DNA of 64,000 nt from Streptomyces lincolnensis (GCF_021173675.1 NZ_JAIHON010000007.1:434001-498000); one strand, 5' to 3'; counted from the first letter of the stretch, positions 51,496 through 61,045 are shown. Numbers and translations are program-made. The notes: generated from the sequence alone by a model not told the origin.

Positions 51496-52255
51496 TCAGC
51501 CGAAGCGTTCGATCCGGATCCGGTCGACGGGCTGGCCGGCCTCGACCAGCAGCCGTGAGGCGTGTTCGGCGAAGGCGTTGGAGCCGCACACATAGGCCTC
51601 CCACCCACCTGGAGGCGGCTCCGACAGGACGGGCGCCACATGGGCGGCCGTCATACGTCCCACGGCCACACCCTCCGGCCCGCTCCGCGTGAACACCGGT
51701 GTCGTCTCGGCGCCCAACTCCCGCGCGTAGATGAGCTCCTCGGGACTGCGCGCCGACACCAGCAGCCGCAGCGGCACGGACAGCTCCCGAGCCCGGTGGT
51801 GGCGCACCATCGCCATCAGCGGTACGACACCGGAACCGGCGCCGATCAGCAGCGCGGGCCGGTCGCCGGGCCAGGCGAAGAAGCCGCTGAGGGGGCCGCG
51901 GACCTCGACCTCGTCGCCGGGCTTGGCCACCGTGTGGAACCAGCCGGAGACCTCGCCGCCCTCGACATGATCGAGGGTCAGCTCGATGTGCCCGGTGTCG
52001 TCGGGCGCGGAGGCGATCGAGTAGTGCCGCTGGGCGGCGTAGCCGTCCTCGGCGGTCAGCCGCAGCATCAGGTGCTGGCCGGGCAGATGGCCCGCCCAGG
52101 CGGGCACCGCGAACCGGAACGTGGCGGCGTGCGGGGTCTCCCGGCGGATCTCCGTGAGCGTGGCCGTCTGCCACACGGCGGCGGCCCGGTTGCTGACGGC
52201 GATCCGGCCCGGCACCGCGAACCGGGTCGGGGGAGTGAAGGAGGAGGCGGAGATG

Positions 52256-52263
<8 letters not shown>
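51496..52263 (-). CDS. Ferredoxin-reductase-type FAD/NAD oxidoreductase
   Basis: 255 residues. FAD domain at about 20-125 with RHYSIASAPDD (the RxYS motif) and the adjacent G-rich binding sequence, then a NAD domain with LIGAGSGVVPLMAMVRH and a terminal VCGSNAFAEHASRLL. No iron-sulfur domain. GTG at 52263 overlaps the stop of the molybdopterin protein, so the two are coupled and probably form an electron-transfer pair. Confidence 0.9.
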
Positions 52264-52861
<598 letters not shown>

Positions 52862-53119
52862 ACGATTCCAGCGTTCCAGCGTGACAACGGGCGACGTGAC
52901 AACAGGTCGACGGGGCGATGTCCTACCCGCTCAACCGTACGTGCATCTCAGGGGTGCCCCGCGCCCGGCCCCACCCCGCCGCGCCCGCGGATCGTGACGG
53001 CCGTATGAACTCCGCGGCGGCCCGGGAATAGCGGGCCGCCGATCTTCCTTGCCGACTGGTGGTGAGACCGGTGGCCCATACAACCGGTGACCCGTCGGCA
53101 GCGAAGGAGAGTGGGAGCA
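52862..53119. promoter_or_regulatory. Divergent region with an internal terminator
   Basis: 258 bp between divergent oxidoreductase genes. Near the molybdopterin gene two CGTGACAAC direct repeats occur at 52880 and 52895 (15-bp period). At 53015-53041 a strong hairpin has arms CGGCGGCCCG and CGGGCCGCCG, a 7-nt loop and ATCTTCCTT after it. A terminator this far from any annotated 3' end implies a short transcript on one strand. Confidence 0.55.
53015..53041. terminator. Strong terminator in a divergent intergenic region
   Basis: Perfect 10-bp stem with GGAATAG loop, followed on the plus strand by ATCTTCCTTGCC. It does not end any annotated gene, so a small RNA, leader or unrecognised short gene upstream is implied. 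Confidence 0.7.
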
Positions 53120-54043
53120 ATGCCCAAGGCGTATGTCTTCACACGGTTCGGCGGGCCGGAGACCGAGGCCCTCGTCGAGGTCGCCCGGCCCGTGCCCGGA
53201 CCGGGGCACGTGCTGGTCGCGGTGCGAGCCGCCGGGATCAACCCCGTCGACTGGAAGCTGCGCACGGGACACGCCGGGCCCGGTGGCGGCGAGCAGGTGT
53301 TCCCCGCCGTCCTGGGCCGCGAGGTCTCCGGGGTGGTGGAGGAGATCGGCGAAGGCGTCGAGGGGTTCGCCGTCGGGGACGAGGTCTTCGGCAACACGGT
53401 CGCCGGGGGCTACGCCGAGTACGCCCTGCTGCCCGCCGAGGTCACCGCGCACAAGCCCGCCGCCCTGTCCTTCACCCGCGCCGCGACCCTGTCGGTGGCC
53501 GCCGCGACCGCGTACGACGGGATCCGCCAGCTCGACCTGCCCGCCGGGGCGACCCTGCTGGTCGCGGGCGCGGGCGGAGGTGTCGGAGCGGCGGCCGTAC
53601 AGATCGCCCGCGCCTTCGGGCTGAGCGTCGTCGGCGTCGCGAGCGAGGGCAAGAAGGACTTCGTCGAGGCACTCGGGGCCGTCCACGTCCCGTCGGGTCC
53701 GGGCTGGATCGCCCGGGTGCGGGCGGCGGCACCCGAGGGCGTCGACGGCGTCTACGACCTAGTGGGCGGCGAGGTGCTGGCCGAGGCGGCCGGCCTGCTC
53801 ACCGACCGGACCCGCCTGATCACCGCGGGCGCCTCGGCCGAGGAGGTGGAACGGCTCGGCGGCGCCCGTGTGATCCGGGCACGCACCGCGGCCGTCCTGG
53901 AAGAGGTCGCCCGCCTCGTCGTGAACGGCGACCTCGACCCGCACATCACCCGCACGTTCCCCCTCGAACAGGCCGGCGCGGCACTGCGCACGGTCGAGGA
54001 GGGCCACGCCCGCGGCAAGGTCGTGATCGAGGTCGCCCGATGA
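53120..54043 (+). CDS. Quinone oxidoreductase-like NADP-dependent protein
   Basis: 307 residues, zinc-independent medium-chain dehydrogenase/reductase. GroES-like domain at about 25-115 (INPVDWKLRTGHAG, VLGREVSGVVEEIGEGVEGFAVGDEVFG), then a Rossmann domain with LLVAGAGGGVGAAAVQIARAFGLSVVGV near 145-170. No zinc-ligand cysteines, as in QOR/NADPH:quinone reductases. ATG at 53120 follows AAGGAGAGTGGGAGC. Overlaps the GNAT gene by 4 bp. Confidence 0.92.
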   Translation: MPKAYVFTRFGGPETEALVEVARPVPGPGHVLVAVRAAGINPVDWKLRTGHAGPGGGEQVFPAVLGREVSGVVEEIGEGVEGFAVGDEVFGNTVAGGYAEYALLPAEVTAHKPAALSFTRAATLSVAAATAYDGIRQLDLPAGATLLVAGAGGGVGAAAVQIARAFGLSVVGVASEGKKDFVEALGAVHVPSGPGWIARVRAAAPEGVDGVYDLVGGEVLAEAAGLLTDRTRLITAGASAEEVERLGGARVIRARTAAVLEEVARLVVNGDLDPHITRTFPLEQAGAALRTVEEGHARGKVVIEVAR

Positions 54044-54825
54044 CCACGGAGACGAGCACGGCCCCGACGGTCACCGACCGCCCCGGGCCGCCCGGCACCC
54101 GCCCCGCCAGCACCCCGCACCTCCTCGACAATCCCGCCCTCGCCGCGCTCACCGGCCCGCACGCCCGCTTCGCCGAACGGCGCGGCCGTGTGCTGCGCTA
54201 CCCGGTCGACGTGTCGGGATGGGTGGCGATGCCCGACGAGCCGGACGCCGAGGACTGGGCGGATCTCGCGGCGCTCGCCGGTCCCGGCGCCGAGGTCCCG
54301 CTGACCGGCTACTGCGGCGACGTCCCGGACGACTGGGAGGTCACGTTCCGCATATCCGGCGTGCAACTCGTCGACGAGAACCTGGACGCGGCCCCCGACC
54401 CGGAGGCCGTCCGGCTCGGGCCGGCCGACGTGCCCGAGATGCTCGACCTGGTCGCCCGCACCCGCCCCGGCCCCTTCCTGCGCCGCACCGTCGAACTCGG
54501 CCCCTATCTCGGCATACGGCGGAACGGCACCCTCGTCGCCATGGCGGGGGAGCGGCTGCACCCACCGGGCTGGACCGAGATCAGCGCGGTCTGCACCGAC
54601 CCCGGCGCCCGTGGCCAGGGCCTCGCGACCCGGCTCGTCCGGGCCGTCGCCCACGGCATCCGGGAGCGCGGCGAGACCCCGTTCCTGCACACCGCGGCCA
54701 CGAACACCGGCGCCATCCGGCTCTACGAGTCCCTGGGCTTCCGCCTGCGCCGCGAGACCGCCTTCCTGGCGGCCCGGGTGCCGCGGTGGCCGACCACGGA
54801 AGGCGGGACCGTCCCGCTGCCGTAG
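54040..54825 (+). CDS. GNAT-family acetyltransferase
   Basis: 261 residues. The GNAT core is in the C-terminal half: SAVCTDPGARGQGLATRLVRAVAHG near 185-210, including the RGQGLA acetyl-CoA loop, then TAATNTGAIRLYESLGFRLRR. The N-terminal 100 residues form an additional domain before the fold (about 20-110) whose role is unknown. Translationally coupled to the oxidoreductase gene by ATGA. Confidence 0.9.
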   Translation: MTTETSTAPTVTDRPGPPGTRPASTPHLLDNPALAALTGPHARFAERRGRVLRYPVDVSGWVAMPDEPDAEDWADLAALAGPGAEVPLTGYCGDVPDDWEVTFRISGVQLVDENLDAAPDPEAVRLGPADVPEMLDLVARTRPGPFLRRTVELGPYLGIRRNGTLVAMAGERLHPPGWTEISAVCTDPGARGQGLATRLVRAVAHGIRERGETPFLHTAATNTGAIRLYESLGFRLRRETAFLAARVPRWPTTEGGTVPLP

Positions 54826-54831
54826 GCGTGG

Positions 54832-55278
54832 TCAGTCGTCCCCGGGCGGCGCGGCCGCCGAACCGCCGTTGTAGCGGACCAGGTACCCGGCGAACCGCTC
54901 CAGGTCCTCCTGCGGCCAGTCCGTCAGCCGTTCCCGGACGGCGGCCCGGCGGCGCACGGTGACCTGGGCGAGAATGCGCCGGCCCGCCTCGGTCAGGTCC
55001 AGCACCTGGACGCGGTGGTCCTCCGGGTCCTGGCGCCGCTCGACGAGCCCGGCCCGTTCCAGCGCGCTCACCTGACGGCTGACCGTGGACTTGTCCAGCG
55101 CGTAGTGCGCGGCCAGGTCGGTCGCCCGGCAGCCGCCGCTCTCCTCCAGATGCCCGAGCAAGGTGTACGACACCAGCGACAACTCGGGATGCATGCGCCC
55201 GGCGGACGCCCGGGCCCGGCGGGCGAACGCGGTCATCTCGCGCTGGATGGTCTCCACGGCCGTTTCCCCTGCGTCCAC
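54832..55278 (-). CDS. MarR-family regulator
   Basis: 148 residues from GTG at 55278, placed 5 bp behind GGGAGGT. Winged helix with HYALDKSTVSRQVSALERAGLVERRQDPEDHRVQVLDLTEAGRRI. The recognition motif and basic wing are normal. It converges on the GNAT gene (7 bp gap) and faces the methyltransferase gene upstream. Auto-repression through the dyad at 55301-55315 is likely. Confidence 0.9.
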   Translation of the reverse strand: MDAGETAVETIQREMTAFARRARASAGRMHPELSLVSYTLLGHLEESGGCRATDLAAHYALDKSTVSRQVSALERAGLVERRQDPEDHRVQVLDLTEAGRRILAQVTVRRRAAVRERLTDWPQEDLERFAGYLVRYNGGSAAAPPGDD

Positions 55279-55300
55279 CGGGACCTCCCTGATACTGGTG

Positions 55301-55315
55301 GTTGCATAGTACAAC
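55301..55315 (-). promoter_or_regulatory. Promoter/operator of the MarR gene
   Basis: On the reverse strand TACTAT (complement of 55306-55311) makes a good -10, and it is enclosed by the inverted repeat GTTG/CAAC. The leader would be about 20 nt. The rest of the 215-bp gap to 55493 shows TACTGT at about 55329 as a possible plus-strand -10. Confidence 0.5.
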
Positions 55316-55493
55316 TCGATGCGGTGAGGTACTGTGACGCCCGGCTGCGGGCGGTCCCGGCCGTGAAGTCCCGAGGAGGTGAGACCCATTACCGCTGTGT
55401 CAGCTCGGGTGCTCGTCCCTCGAACCGGCCCGGATCACCGTCGGTAGGTGACCGCGGGAGCACCCTTCGGCTCCCGAAAGGCTCTCGGCTTCC

Positions 55494-56336
55494 ATGCCTT
55501 CACTTTCCCCTTCTTCAGCTTCGCCGTCTTCCTCGCCGTCTTCCTCCTCGCGCCCCTCGTGCTCCGTGGCCTCGCGTGACTCCGTCGTCGCCGCGCTGCG
55601 GGACGCCGGATGTGTCTTCGCCGAGGACGAGGCCCGGTTGATTCTGGCCGCCGCCCGTGACGCGGACGAGCTCGCCGACCTGGTGGGCCGCCGGGTCGGC
55701 GGACAGCCCCTCGAACTCGTCCTGGGCTGGGCCGAGTTCCACGGCCTGCGCGTCGCCGTGGAACCCGGAGTCTTCGTGCCCCGCCGTCGTACGGAGTTCC
55801 TCGTCGAGCAGGCCCTCGCCCAGGTCCCGGACGCCTCCGTCGTCGTGGACCTGTGCTGCGGCTCGGGTGCCGTGGGCGCGGCCCTGGCCACCGCGCTCGG
55901 ACCCGTCGAGCTGCATGCCGCCGACATCGATCCGGCGGCCGTCCGCTGTGCCCGCCGCAATGTCGCCGCCGTCGGCGGCCATGTCCACTCGGGCGACCTG
56001 TTCGAGGCGTTGCCCGACCGTCTCCGGGGCCGGGTGGACATCCTCGCGGCCAACGTGCCGTACGTCCCGACCGGCGAGATCGGCCTGCTGCCCGCGGAGG
56101 CCCGCGACCACGAGCCGCGGGTGGCCCTCGACGGCGGCACGGACGGCCTCGACGTCCTGCGCCGGGTCGCGGCCGAGGCACCGCGATGGCTGGCCCCCGG
56201 CGGTTGTCTGCTGGTCGAGACGAGCGAACGCCAGGCCCGGACGGCCGTCGCCGCCTTCGGCCGGGCCGGCCTGGAGACCCGCCTGGCCGTGTCCGAGGAG
56301 ATGTACGCCGACGTCGTGATCGGGGTCGCGCGCTAA
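55494..56336 (+). CDS. HemK/PrmC-like methyltransferase with NVPY motif
   Basis: 280 residues. After a Ser/Pro-rich N-terminus (residues 1-28) and a helical region (SVVAALRDAGCVFAEDEARLILAAA) comes FVPRRRTEFLVEQAL, then the SAM motif VVDLCCGSGAVGAALATAL near 122-140 and ILAANVPYVPTGEIG near 184-198, where HemK/PrmC enzymes have NPPY. It is therefore a release-factor-type or related glutamine N5-methyltransferase with an altered catalytic motif. GTG at 55566 is an alternative start that would omit the low-complexity segment. Confidence 0.8.
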   Translation: MPSLSPSSASPSSSPSSSSRPSCSVASRDSVVAALRDAGCVFAEDEARLILAAARDADELADLVGRRVGGQPLELVLGWAEFHGLRVAVEPGVFVPRRRTEFLVEQALAQVPDASVVVDLCCGSGAVGAALATALGPVELHAADIDPAAVRCARRNVAAVGGHVHSGDLFEALPDRLRGRVDILAANVPYVPTGEIGLLPAEARDHEPRVALDGGTDGLDVLRRVAAEAPRWLAPGGCLLVETSERQARTAVAAFGRAGLETRLAVSEEMYADVVIGVAR

Positions 56337-56965
56337 CGGCCGGAGTGCCCGGCGGCCGGATCCTCGCGGGCCAAGTCGTCGTCCTTGCGGGCCAAGTCGC
56401 CGTCCGTGCGGACCAGGCCGCCGGACACCGGTGCCGGGCCCGGAGCGCGGTCGCCGTCCGCGGTCGCGTGGCGCAGGACCCAGTCGTCGAGGTCCAGGGC
56501 CGCTTCCAGGGGTTCCCGGGCGAGATAGGCCCGCCAGCAGTCGGCCGTCGCGTCCCCGGGGGAGCGGCGGCCGTCGCGGAAGCGGTCCTCGGCCGGTCCG
56601 AAACGGGCCCGTGCGGCCTGCGCGGACACGCCAAGGACCTCGCCGACGCGCTGCCAGCCCGCACCGCCGACGCGCTCGAACACGGCGGCGGCTTCCAGGA
56701 GTAGCCGCGCCGCGTCGAGCAACCGGGCGGCGTCGGCGAGCGCGGCGCCCGGGGACCGCACGGTGCCGTCGGGACGCAGCTCGCCCGCGCCGATCGGGAC
56801 GGCGGCGCGGGCGAGGTCGGCCAGCTCGTACGCCTCGTGGGCCAGCACCACGCGCGCACGCGAGGCGTCGGTGAAGGGTGTGTCGTCGGTGCGGGCCTCG
56901 GTGCAGGGTGCGGCGGCTTCCGTGGCGGCCTCACCCCGGTGCCTCGCGTCTCGTGGATCGGTCAT
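56333..56965 (-). CDS. Hypothetical HTH-like protein
   Basis: 210 residues. ATG at 56965 sits 4 bp after AGGGGG. A helical N-terminal part (VLAHEAYELADLARAAVPIGAGELRPDGTV) is followed by GWQRVGEVLGVSAQAARARFGPAED, which looks like a helix-turn-helix and is common in Streptomyces 'hypothetical' proteins. An aspartate/glutamate-rich C-terminal tail follows. Function not known. It overlaps the convergent methyltransferase stop by 4 bp and starts 14 bp after the exporter, so it is probably in that operon. Confidence 0.65.
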   Translation of the reverse strand: MTDPRDARHRGEAATEAAAPCTEARTDDTPFTDASRARVVLAHEAYELADLARAAVPIGAGELRPDGTVRSPGAALADAARLLDAARLLLEAAAVFERVGGAGWQRVGEVLGVSAQAARARFGPAEDRFRDGRRSPGDATADCWRAYLAREPLEAALDLDDWVLRHATADGDRAPGPAPVSGGLVRTDGDLARKDDDLAREDPAAGHSGR

Positions 56966-56979
56966 CACGCCCCCTTGGT

Positions 56980-57741
56980 TCAACTGCGCAGGAAATACAG
57001 GACGGTCATGGTCACGGCGGTGCTCAGGACGACGGCCCGCAGCAGCCGGGCGGGCAGGCGGCGCGCGAGGTGGGCGCCGCCGAAGCCGCCCGCCACCGCG
57101 CCGGCCACCATGGTCGTGAGCACCAGGGGAGTGCTCCGGGCGTCCGAGACCACGAGGAACAGCGCCGTCGCGCTGAGATAGACCGCCGCGAGCTGCGCGA
57201 TCCGCATCGGATTCCCCGCCGCCGAGTCGATCCCGAGGCCGACGCTCCACACGGCGAGCATCATGATGCCTACGCCTCCGCCGAAGTATCCGCCGTAGAC
57301 GGCGAGCACGAACTGGAGGACCAGAACCGCCCGCGGGCCCAGGGCGAGCGGGCGGTCCAGCGTCCCGCGCAGGGCCCCGGACAGTCGGCCGCCGAAGGCG
57401 AACAACACCGTGGCGAAGGCCAGCAGCCACGGCACAGCGGCATCGAAGGACTCCGACGGCAGCGCCAGCACCAGACCGGCACCGAGGCCGCCCCCGAGCA
57501 CACTGACCGCGGTCAGGTACCTGGTGGACGCCGGTCCCACCGGGGCGAGTTCGCGCCGGTACACCCAGGCGCCGGCCACCGCGCCGGGGACGAGGGCGAT
57601 CGTCGAGGACGCGTTCGCCGTCACCGGCGACTGGCCGACGGCCACCAGCGCGGGCAGTGCGACGAAGGTGCCGCCCCCGCCGACGGCGTTCAGCGCTCCG
57701 GCGGCGAGACCGGCCAACAGGACGAGCAAGGTCTCCGACAC
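56980..57741 (-). CDS. TauE/SafE-family membrane exporter
   Basis: 253 residues with about eight hydrophobic segments. The duplicated family motif is visible: LNAVGGGGTFVALPALVAVG near 16-36 and GGYFGGGVGIMMLAVWSVG near 150-168. TauE/SafE proteins export sulfite, sulfoacetate or other organic anions. GTG at 57741; an ATG at 57777 would add 12 residues. It diverges from a LysR regulator over 84 bp, which likely controls it. Confidence 0.88.
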   Translation of the reverse strand: MSETLLVLLAGLAAGALNAVGGGGTFVALPALVAVGQSPVTANASSTIALVPGAVAGAWVYRRELAPVGPASTRYLTAVSVLGGGLGAGLVLALPSESFDAAVPWLLAFATVLFAFGGRLSGALRGTLDRPLALGPRAVLVLQFVLAVYGGYFGGGVGIMMLAVWSVGLGIDSAAGNPMRIAQLAAVYLSATALFLVVSDARSTPLVLTTMVAGAVAGGFGGAHLARRLPARLLRAVVLSTAVTMTVLYFLRS

Positions 57742-57799
57742 CCGTCGAGCATCACGCCGTGACGGGCGGGTCCACAATGCGCCTTTGCCGCACCCAGCC

Positions 57800-57820
57800 T
57801 AAGCCTGTGCCATAGGCTCA
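57800..57820. promoter_or_regulatory. LysR-type operator
   Basis: AGCCT (57802-57806) and AGGCT (57814-57818) with a 7-bp centre; the outer bases extend it to a TAAGCCT...AGGCTCA dyad, a T-N11-A type LysR box located 6 bp before the LysR start in the region divergent from the TauE/SafE gene. Confidence 0.6.
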
Positions 57821-57825
57821 AGCGC

Positions 57826-58827
57826 ATGCGCTACGACCTGGACGATCTGCGTCTCTTCCTCGCCGTCGTGGCGGAGGGGACGATCACGGCGGGCGCCCGC
57901 CGGATGCACCTGAGCCTGCCGTCCGCCAGCGCACGGGTGCGCGCCCTCGAACACCACGCCGGTGTGCCCCTGTTGATCCGCGGCCGCCGTGGCGTGCGGC
58001 CCACCCCGGCCGGGACGACCCTGGCCCGGCACGCCCGCGAGGTCATCGACCGGACGATCCGGCTCGACAGCGCGGTGGCCGGCTACACCCGCCCGTCGAA
58101 CGCGCCGCTGGCCCTGCTGACCGGCGGCTCCGCGATGCACTGGCTCGTGCCGCGGACCCTGGTCTCCTTCCTGCGGGCACACCCCGACGCCGACGTCACG
58201 GTCGGCGAGAGCCGCAGCCGCGACACCGTGCGCCGCCTCGCCGACGGAGCGGCGGACCTGGGGATCGTCCTGGAGAACGAGGCCCGGGACAGCGGACTCG
58301 ACACGGAACCCCTCTGCGACGATTCCCTCGTCGTGATCGGCCAGCGGGACGGCATCCTCGCCGGCCGCACCACGATGGCGTACCGCGAGGCCGCGGAACA
58401 CCCCATGGTCGGGCTCGACGCCGACTCCGCGCTGCGCCACTTCATCGAGGAGAGCCTCGGATCCCATGCCCCGGCGGCACGCCACCGCACCACCGTCGCC
58501 GACCTCAACGTCCTGGTCGCCCTGGCGGCCGCGGGCGTCGGGCTCGCCGTCGTACCGCGCCGCACCCTCGACGCGGGCCCGCCGGTCGACGTGTGCGGCC
58601 TCCAGGACGCCTGGGCAGACCGCCGGCTGGCGCTGGTCCGGGGTGCCAAGGAACAGCCCGCGTCCGCCGCCGCGCTCGCCGAGCACCTTCGCCGGGCGGC
58701 CTCGCCCGACGGCGACCTACCGGGCCCACTGCGGCGTCCACGTCCCGACCTCGCGCCGGGCGGAGCCGAGATGGGCCCTGAGGGCGCCGAGCGCGGGGTG
58801 GGGGTTGTCGGCGCGCCAGAGCAGTGA
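57826..58827 (+). CDS. LysR-family regulator, tail overlapping a convergent LysR gene
   Basis: 333 residues. HTH at about 5-63 (RLFLAVVAEGTITAGARRMHLSLPSASARVRALEHHAG), then a LysR effector domain. The last 36 residues after AEHLRRAASPDG are Pro/Gly/Arg-rich and run antisense to the end of the next regulator. Typical LysR proteins end near 300 residues, so the tail is abnormal. Divergent from the TauE/SafE exporter, probable target. Confidence 0.85.
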   Translation: MRYDLDDLRLFLAVVAEGTITAGARRMHLSLPSASARVRALEHHAGVPLLIRGRRGVRPTPAGTTLARHAREVIDRTIRLDSAVAGYTRPSNAPLALLTGGSAMHWLVPRTLVSFLRAHPDADVTVGESRSRDTVRRLADGAADLGIVLENEARDSGLDTEPLCDDSLVVIGQRDGILAGRTTMAYREAAEHPMVGLDADSALRHFIEESLGSHAPAARHRTTVADLNVLVALAAAGVGLAVVPRRTLDAGPPVDVCGLQDAWADRRLALVRGAKEQPASAAALAEHLRRAASPDGDLPGPLRRPRPDLAPGGAEMGPEGAERGVGVVGAPEQ

Positions 58828-59646
58828 GTGCGGGTACACCGGTGTCGGGTCGTGGACGGGGATGCGCCGCAGGTCCTGGCCGGCGGGCCACACCAGGCGG
58901 GTCCCCTCGCCGACGAAGGTCGCCACGGTCGCGGAGTCGGCGACGGTGTCCAGCAGCGGCTCGGTGCCGAAGTGCGGGCCGGTCGCCTCGATGGTGAGCC
59001 CGAAGGCCGCCGCGAGATCGTCGTAGAACGTCGCCCACTCGGTGCCCGCGACGAGACCGGGCATCCAGATCCGGTGCCCCGCCAACTCCCCGGGACGGAC
59101 CGAGCGGGCCCCGGCGAACACGTGCCGCGGCCCGGTGACGAGCTGGAGGGGCTCGTCGTACACGCGAAGGGCCGCGATGCCATCGGGCAGCTCCCGGGCG
59201 GGCAGGGTGACGGCCCGGAAGGACGCGTCGATGGTGCCGGACCGTACCGCCGCGAAGGCGGCGTCGGCGTCGAAGAGGGTCACGACGTCCAGCTCGATCT
59301 CCGGATGCGCGCGGTGGAAGGCGCGCACCAGGTCGGCGGGGGCCAGCCGGCGGCCGATCACGTCGACACGCAGGGCGCGCCGTCCGGGCCGTACGGAGGC
59401 CGCGGCCCGTTCCTCGGCCCGCAGGAGCTCGCGGGCGTGGGGCAGGAAGGCCTGCCCGTCGATGGTGAGCCGGGCGCCCCGCGCGGTCCGGGTGAACAGC
59501 CGCACCCCGAGGTCCCTCTCCAGCGCGGCCACCCGCTTCGACACGGCCTGCTGGGTGATCGACAGGGCGTCGGCCGCCTCCTGGAACCGGCCGGTGTCCG
59601 CGGCGGCGACGAAGGTGCGCACGGCATCGAGATCCACGGCGGCCAC
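58717..59646 (-). CDS. LysR-family regulator
   Basis: 309 residues. HTH at about 5-65 (TFVAAADTGRFQEAADALSITQQAVSKRVAALERDLGVRLF), effector domain with VDVIGRRLAPADLVRAFH and VTLPARELPDGIAALRV. ATG at 59646. It is divergent from the MFS gene, with an inverted repeat between them, and probably controls it. Its end overlaps the opposite LysR gene by 111 bp. Confidence 0.9.
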   Translation of the reverse strand: MAAVDLDAVRTFVAAADTGRFQEAADALSITQQAVSKRVAALERDLGVRLFTRTARGARLTIDGQAFLPHARELLRAEERAAASVRPGRRALRVDVIGRRLAPADLVRAFHRAHPEIELDVVTLFDADAAFAAVRSGTIDASFRAVTLPARELPDGIAALRVYDEPLQLVTGPRHVFAGARSVRPGELAGHRIWMPGLVAGTEWATFYDDLAAAFGLTIEATGPHFGTEPLLDTVADSATVATFVGEGTRLVWPAGQDLRRIPVHDPTPVYPHSLLWRADNPHPALGALRAHLGSARREVGTWTPQWAR

Positions 59647-59655
59647 CCTAGAGGT

Positions 59656-59670
59656 ACAACACCTGGTTGT
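59656..59670. promoter_or_regulatory. LysR-type operator
   Basis: ACAAC (59656-59660) and GTTGT (59666-59670) around ACCTG, 10 bp from the LysR start and about 115 bp from the MFS start. The outer bases (T and GA) extend it slightly. Probable self and MFS operator. Confidence 0.55.
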
Positions 59671-59785
59671 GACCGCCCGGTCCCGGTGGTTGTTTGATCT
59701 GCCGCCCCGCCTCCCGCTTTGATGTCGGCGGTCGACGCGAGGTTGTCGCGAGGGCGTCGGGCGTGGGCAGGGGGAGGGGCGGAGC

Positions 59786-61045
59786 GTGGGAGAGAAGCGG
59801 TCGCTGGGGCGGTCGTTCGGGTGGCTGTGGGCCGCCTACGGCGTCAGCGCGTTCGGCACGCGGTTCGCCTTCGACGCGTTCGCCCTGATCGCGGTCGTCG
59901 TGCTGCACGCCGGACCGACCCAGGTGTCCGTGCTGGCGGCGGCGGGGCTCGCCGTCGGGGCCGCCGTGGCGGTGCCGCTCGGGCCGTGGGTGGAGTTCCG
60001 CCGCAAGCGGCCGGTGATGATCACGATGGACCTGATCCGGTTCGCCGCCATGGCGACCGTGCCCCTCGCGTTCGCCCTCGACCGGCTCACCTTCGCCCAG
60101 CTCCTCATCGTGGCGGTCGTCGTCGCGGCGGCCGACATCACCTTCACGGCCGCCTCCGGAGCCTTCCTCAAGTCGCTCGTGCCCCGCGAGGACCTGCTCG
60201 TCGCGAACGGCAGGTTCGAGGCCACCACCTGGACGGCGACCGTCCTCGGACCGCCCGCCGGCGGGGCCGCCGTCGGCATGTTCGGCCCGGTGATGACCGT
60301 GGTCGCCGACGCCGTCAGCTACCTCCTCTCGGCCCTCGGCCTCTGCGCGATCGGGGGCAAGGAGGCACGGCCCGAGCGGACCGGTCCACCGGCACGGTTC
60401 CGGGCGGCCGACCTCCTCGACGGCTGGCGGTACATCCTCACCAGCCCCGTCCTGCGCCCCCTGTTCCTCAACACCGTCCTGGTCAACGCCCTGATCATGG
60501 TGGGTGCGCCCCTGCTCGCCGTCCTCATGCTCGGCGATCTCGGCTTCGCCCCCTGGCAGTACGGCCTCGCCTTCGCGGTGCCCTGTCTGGGCGGCCTGAT
60601 CGGCTCCCGGCTGTCCCGTCCGCTCGTGGCACGGTTCGGACAGCACCGGGTGCTGCTCGTCTCCGGGACACTGCGCGCCTGCTGGCCCGTCGGGCTGGCC
60701 TTCATCGGGCCCGGAAACGCCGGACTCGCGCTCGTCATGGCCGTGGAACTCGGGCTGATCACCTGCATCGGCGTGTACAACCCGGTGCTCGCCACACACC
60801 GGCTCAACCAGACCGCGTCGGACCGGGTCGCCCGCACCCTGACCGCGTGGTCCATCACCGGCAAGCTCACCACCGCGACCCTCACCGCCCTGTGGGGACT
60901 CCTGGCCGGCCTCACCGGCACCCGCACCGCCCTCGCCGTGGCGGGACTGCTCCTGCTGGCGACACCGCTGTTGCTGCCGTGGCGCGAGCGGACTCACGGG
61001 GACGAGAACGAGGCGGCCCACGCGACGGCCGACAGCCCTGCGTGA
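59786..61045 (+). CDS. MFS transporter
   Basis: 419 residues with twelve predicted transmembrane segments (GWLWAAYGVSAFGTRFAFDAFALIAVVVL first). Conserved loop FRRKRPVMITMDLIRF between helices 2 and 3 corresponds to the drug-exporter-type MFS motif. GTG at 59786 is 5-6 bp from GGAGC. Related to macrolide/drug efflux DHA-type proteins (MFS_3 group). It is divergent from a LysR regulator and convergent with the next gene. Confidence 0.9.
   Translation: MGEKRSLGRSFGWLWAAYGVSAFGTRFAFDAFALIAVVVLHAGPTQVSVLAAAGLAVGAAVAVPLGPWVEFRRKRPVMITMDLIRFAAMATVPLAFALDRLTFAQLLIVAVVVAAADITFTAASGAFLKSLVPREDLLVANGRFEATTWTATVLGPPAGGAAVGMFGPVMTVVADAVSYLLSALGLCAIGGKEARPERTGPPARFRAADLLDGWRYILTSPVLRPLFLNTVLVNALIMVGAPLLAVLMLGDLGFAPWQYGLAFAVPCLGGLIGSRLSRPLVARFGQHRVLLVSGTLRACWPVGLAFIGPGNAGLALVMAVELGLITCIGVYNPVLATHRLNQTASDRVARTLTAWSITGKLTTATLTALWGLLAGLTGTRTALAVAGLLLLATPLLLPWRERTHGDENEAAHATADSPA

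Noticed and set aside
52918..53031. A 37-codon ORF upstream of the quinone oxidoreductase, ending in the hairpin loop
   Set aside because: No Shine-Dalgarno, no recognisable leader motif such as Cys repeats; kept only as a possibility tied to the orphan terminator.
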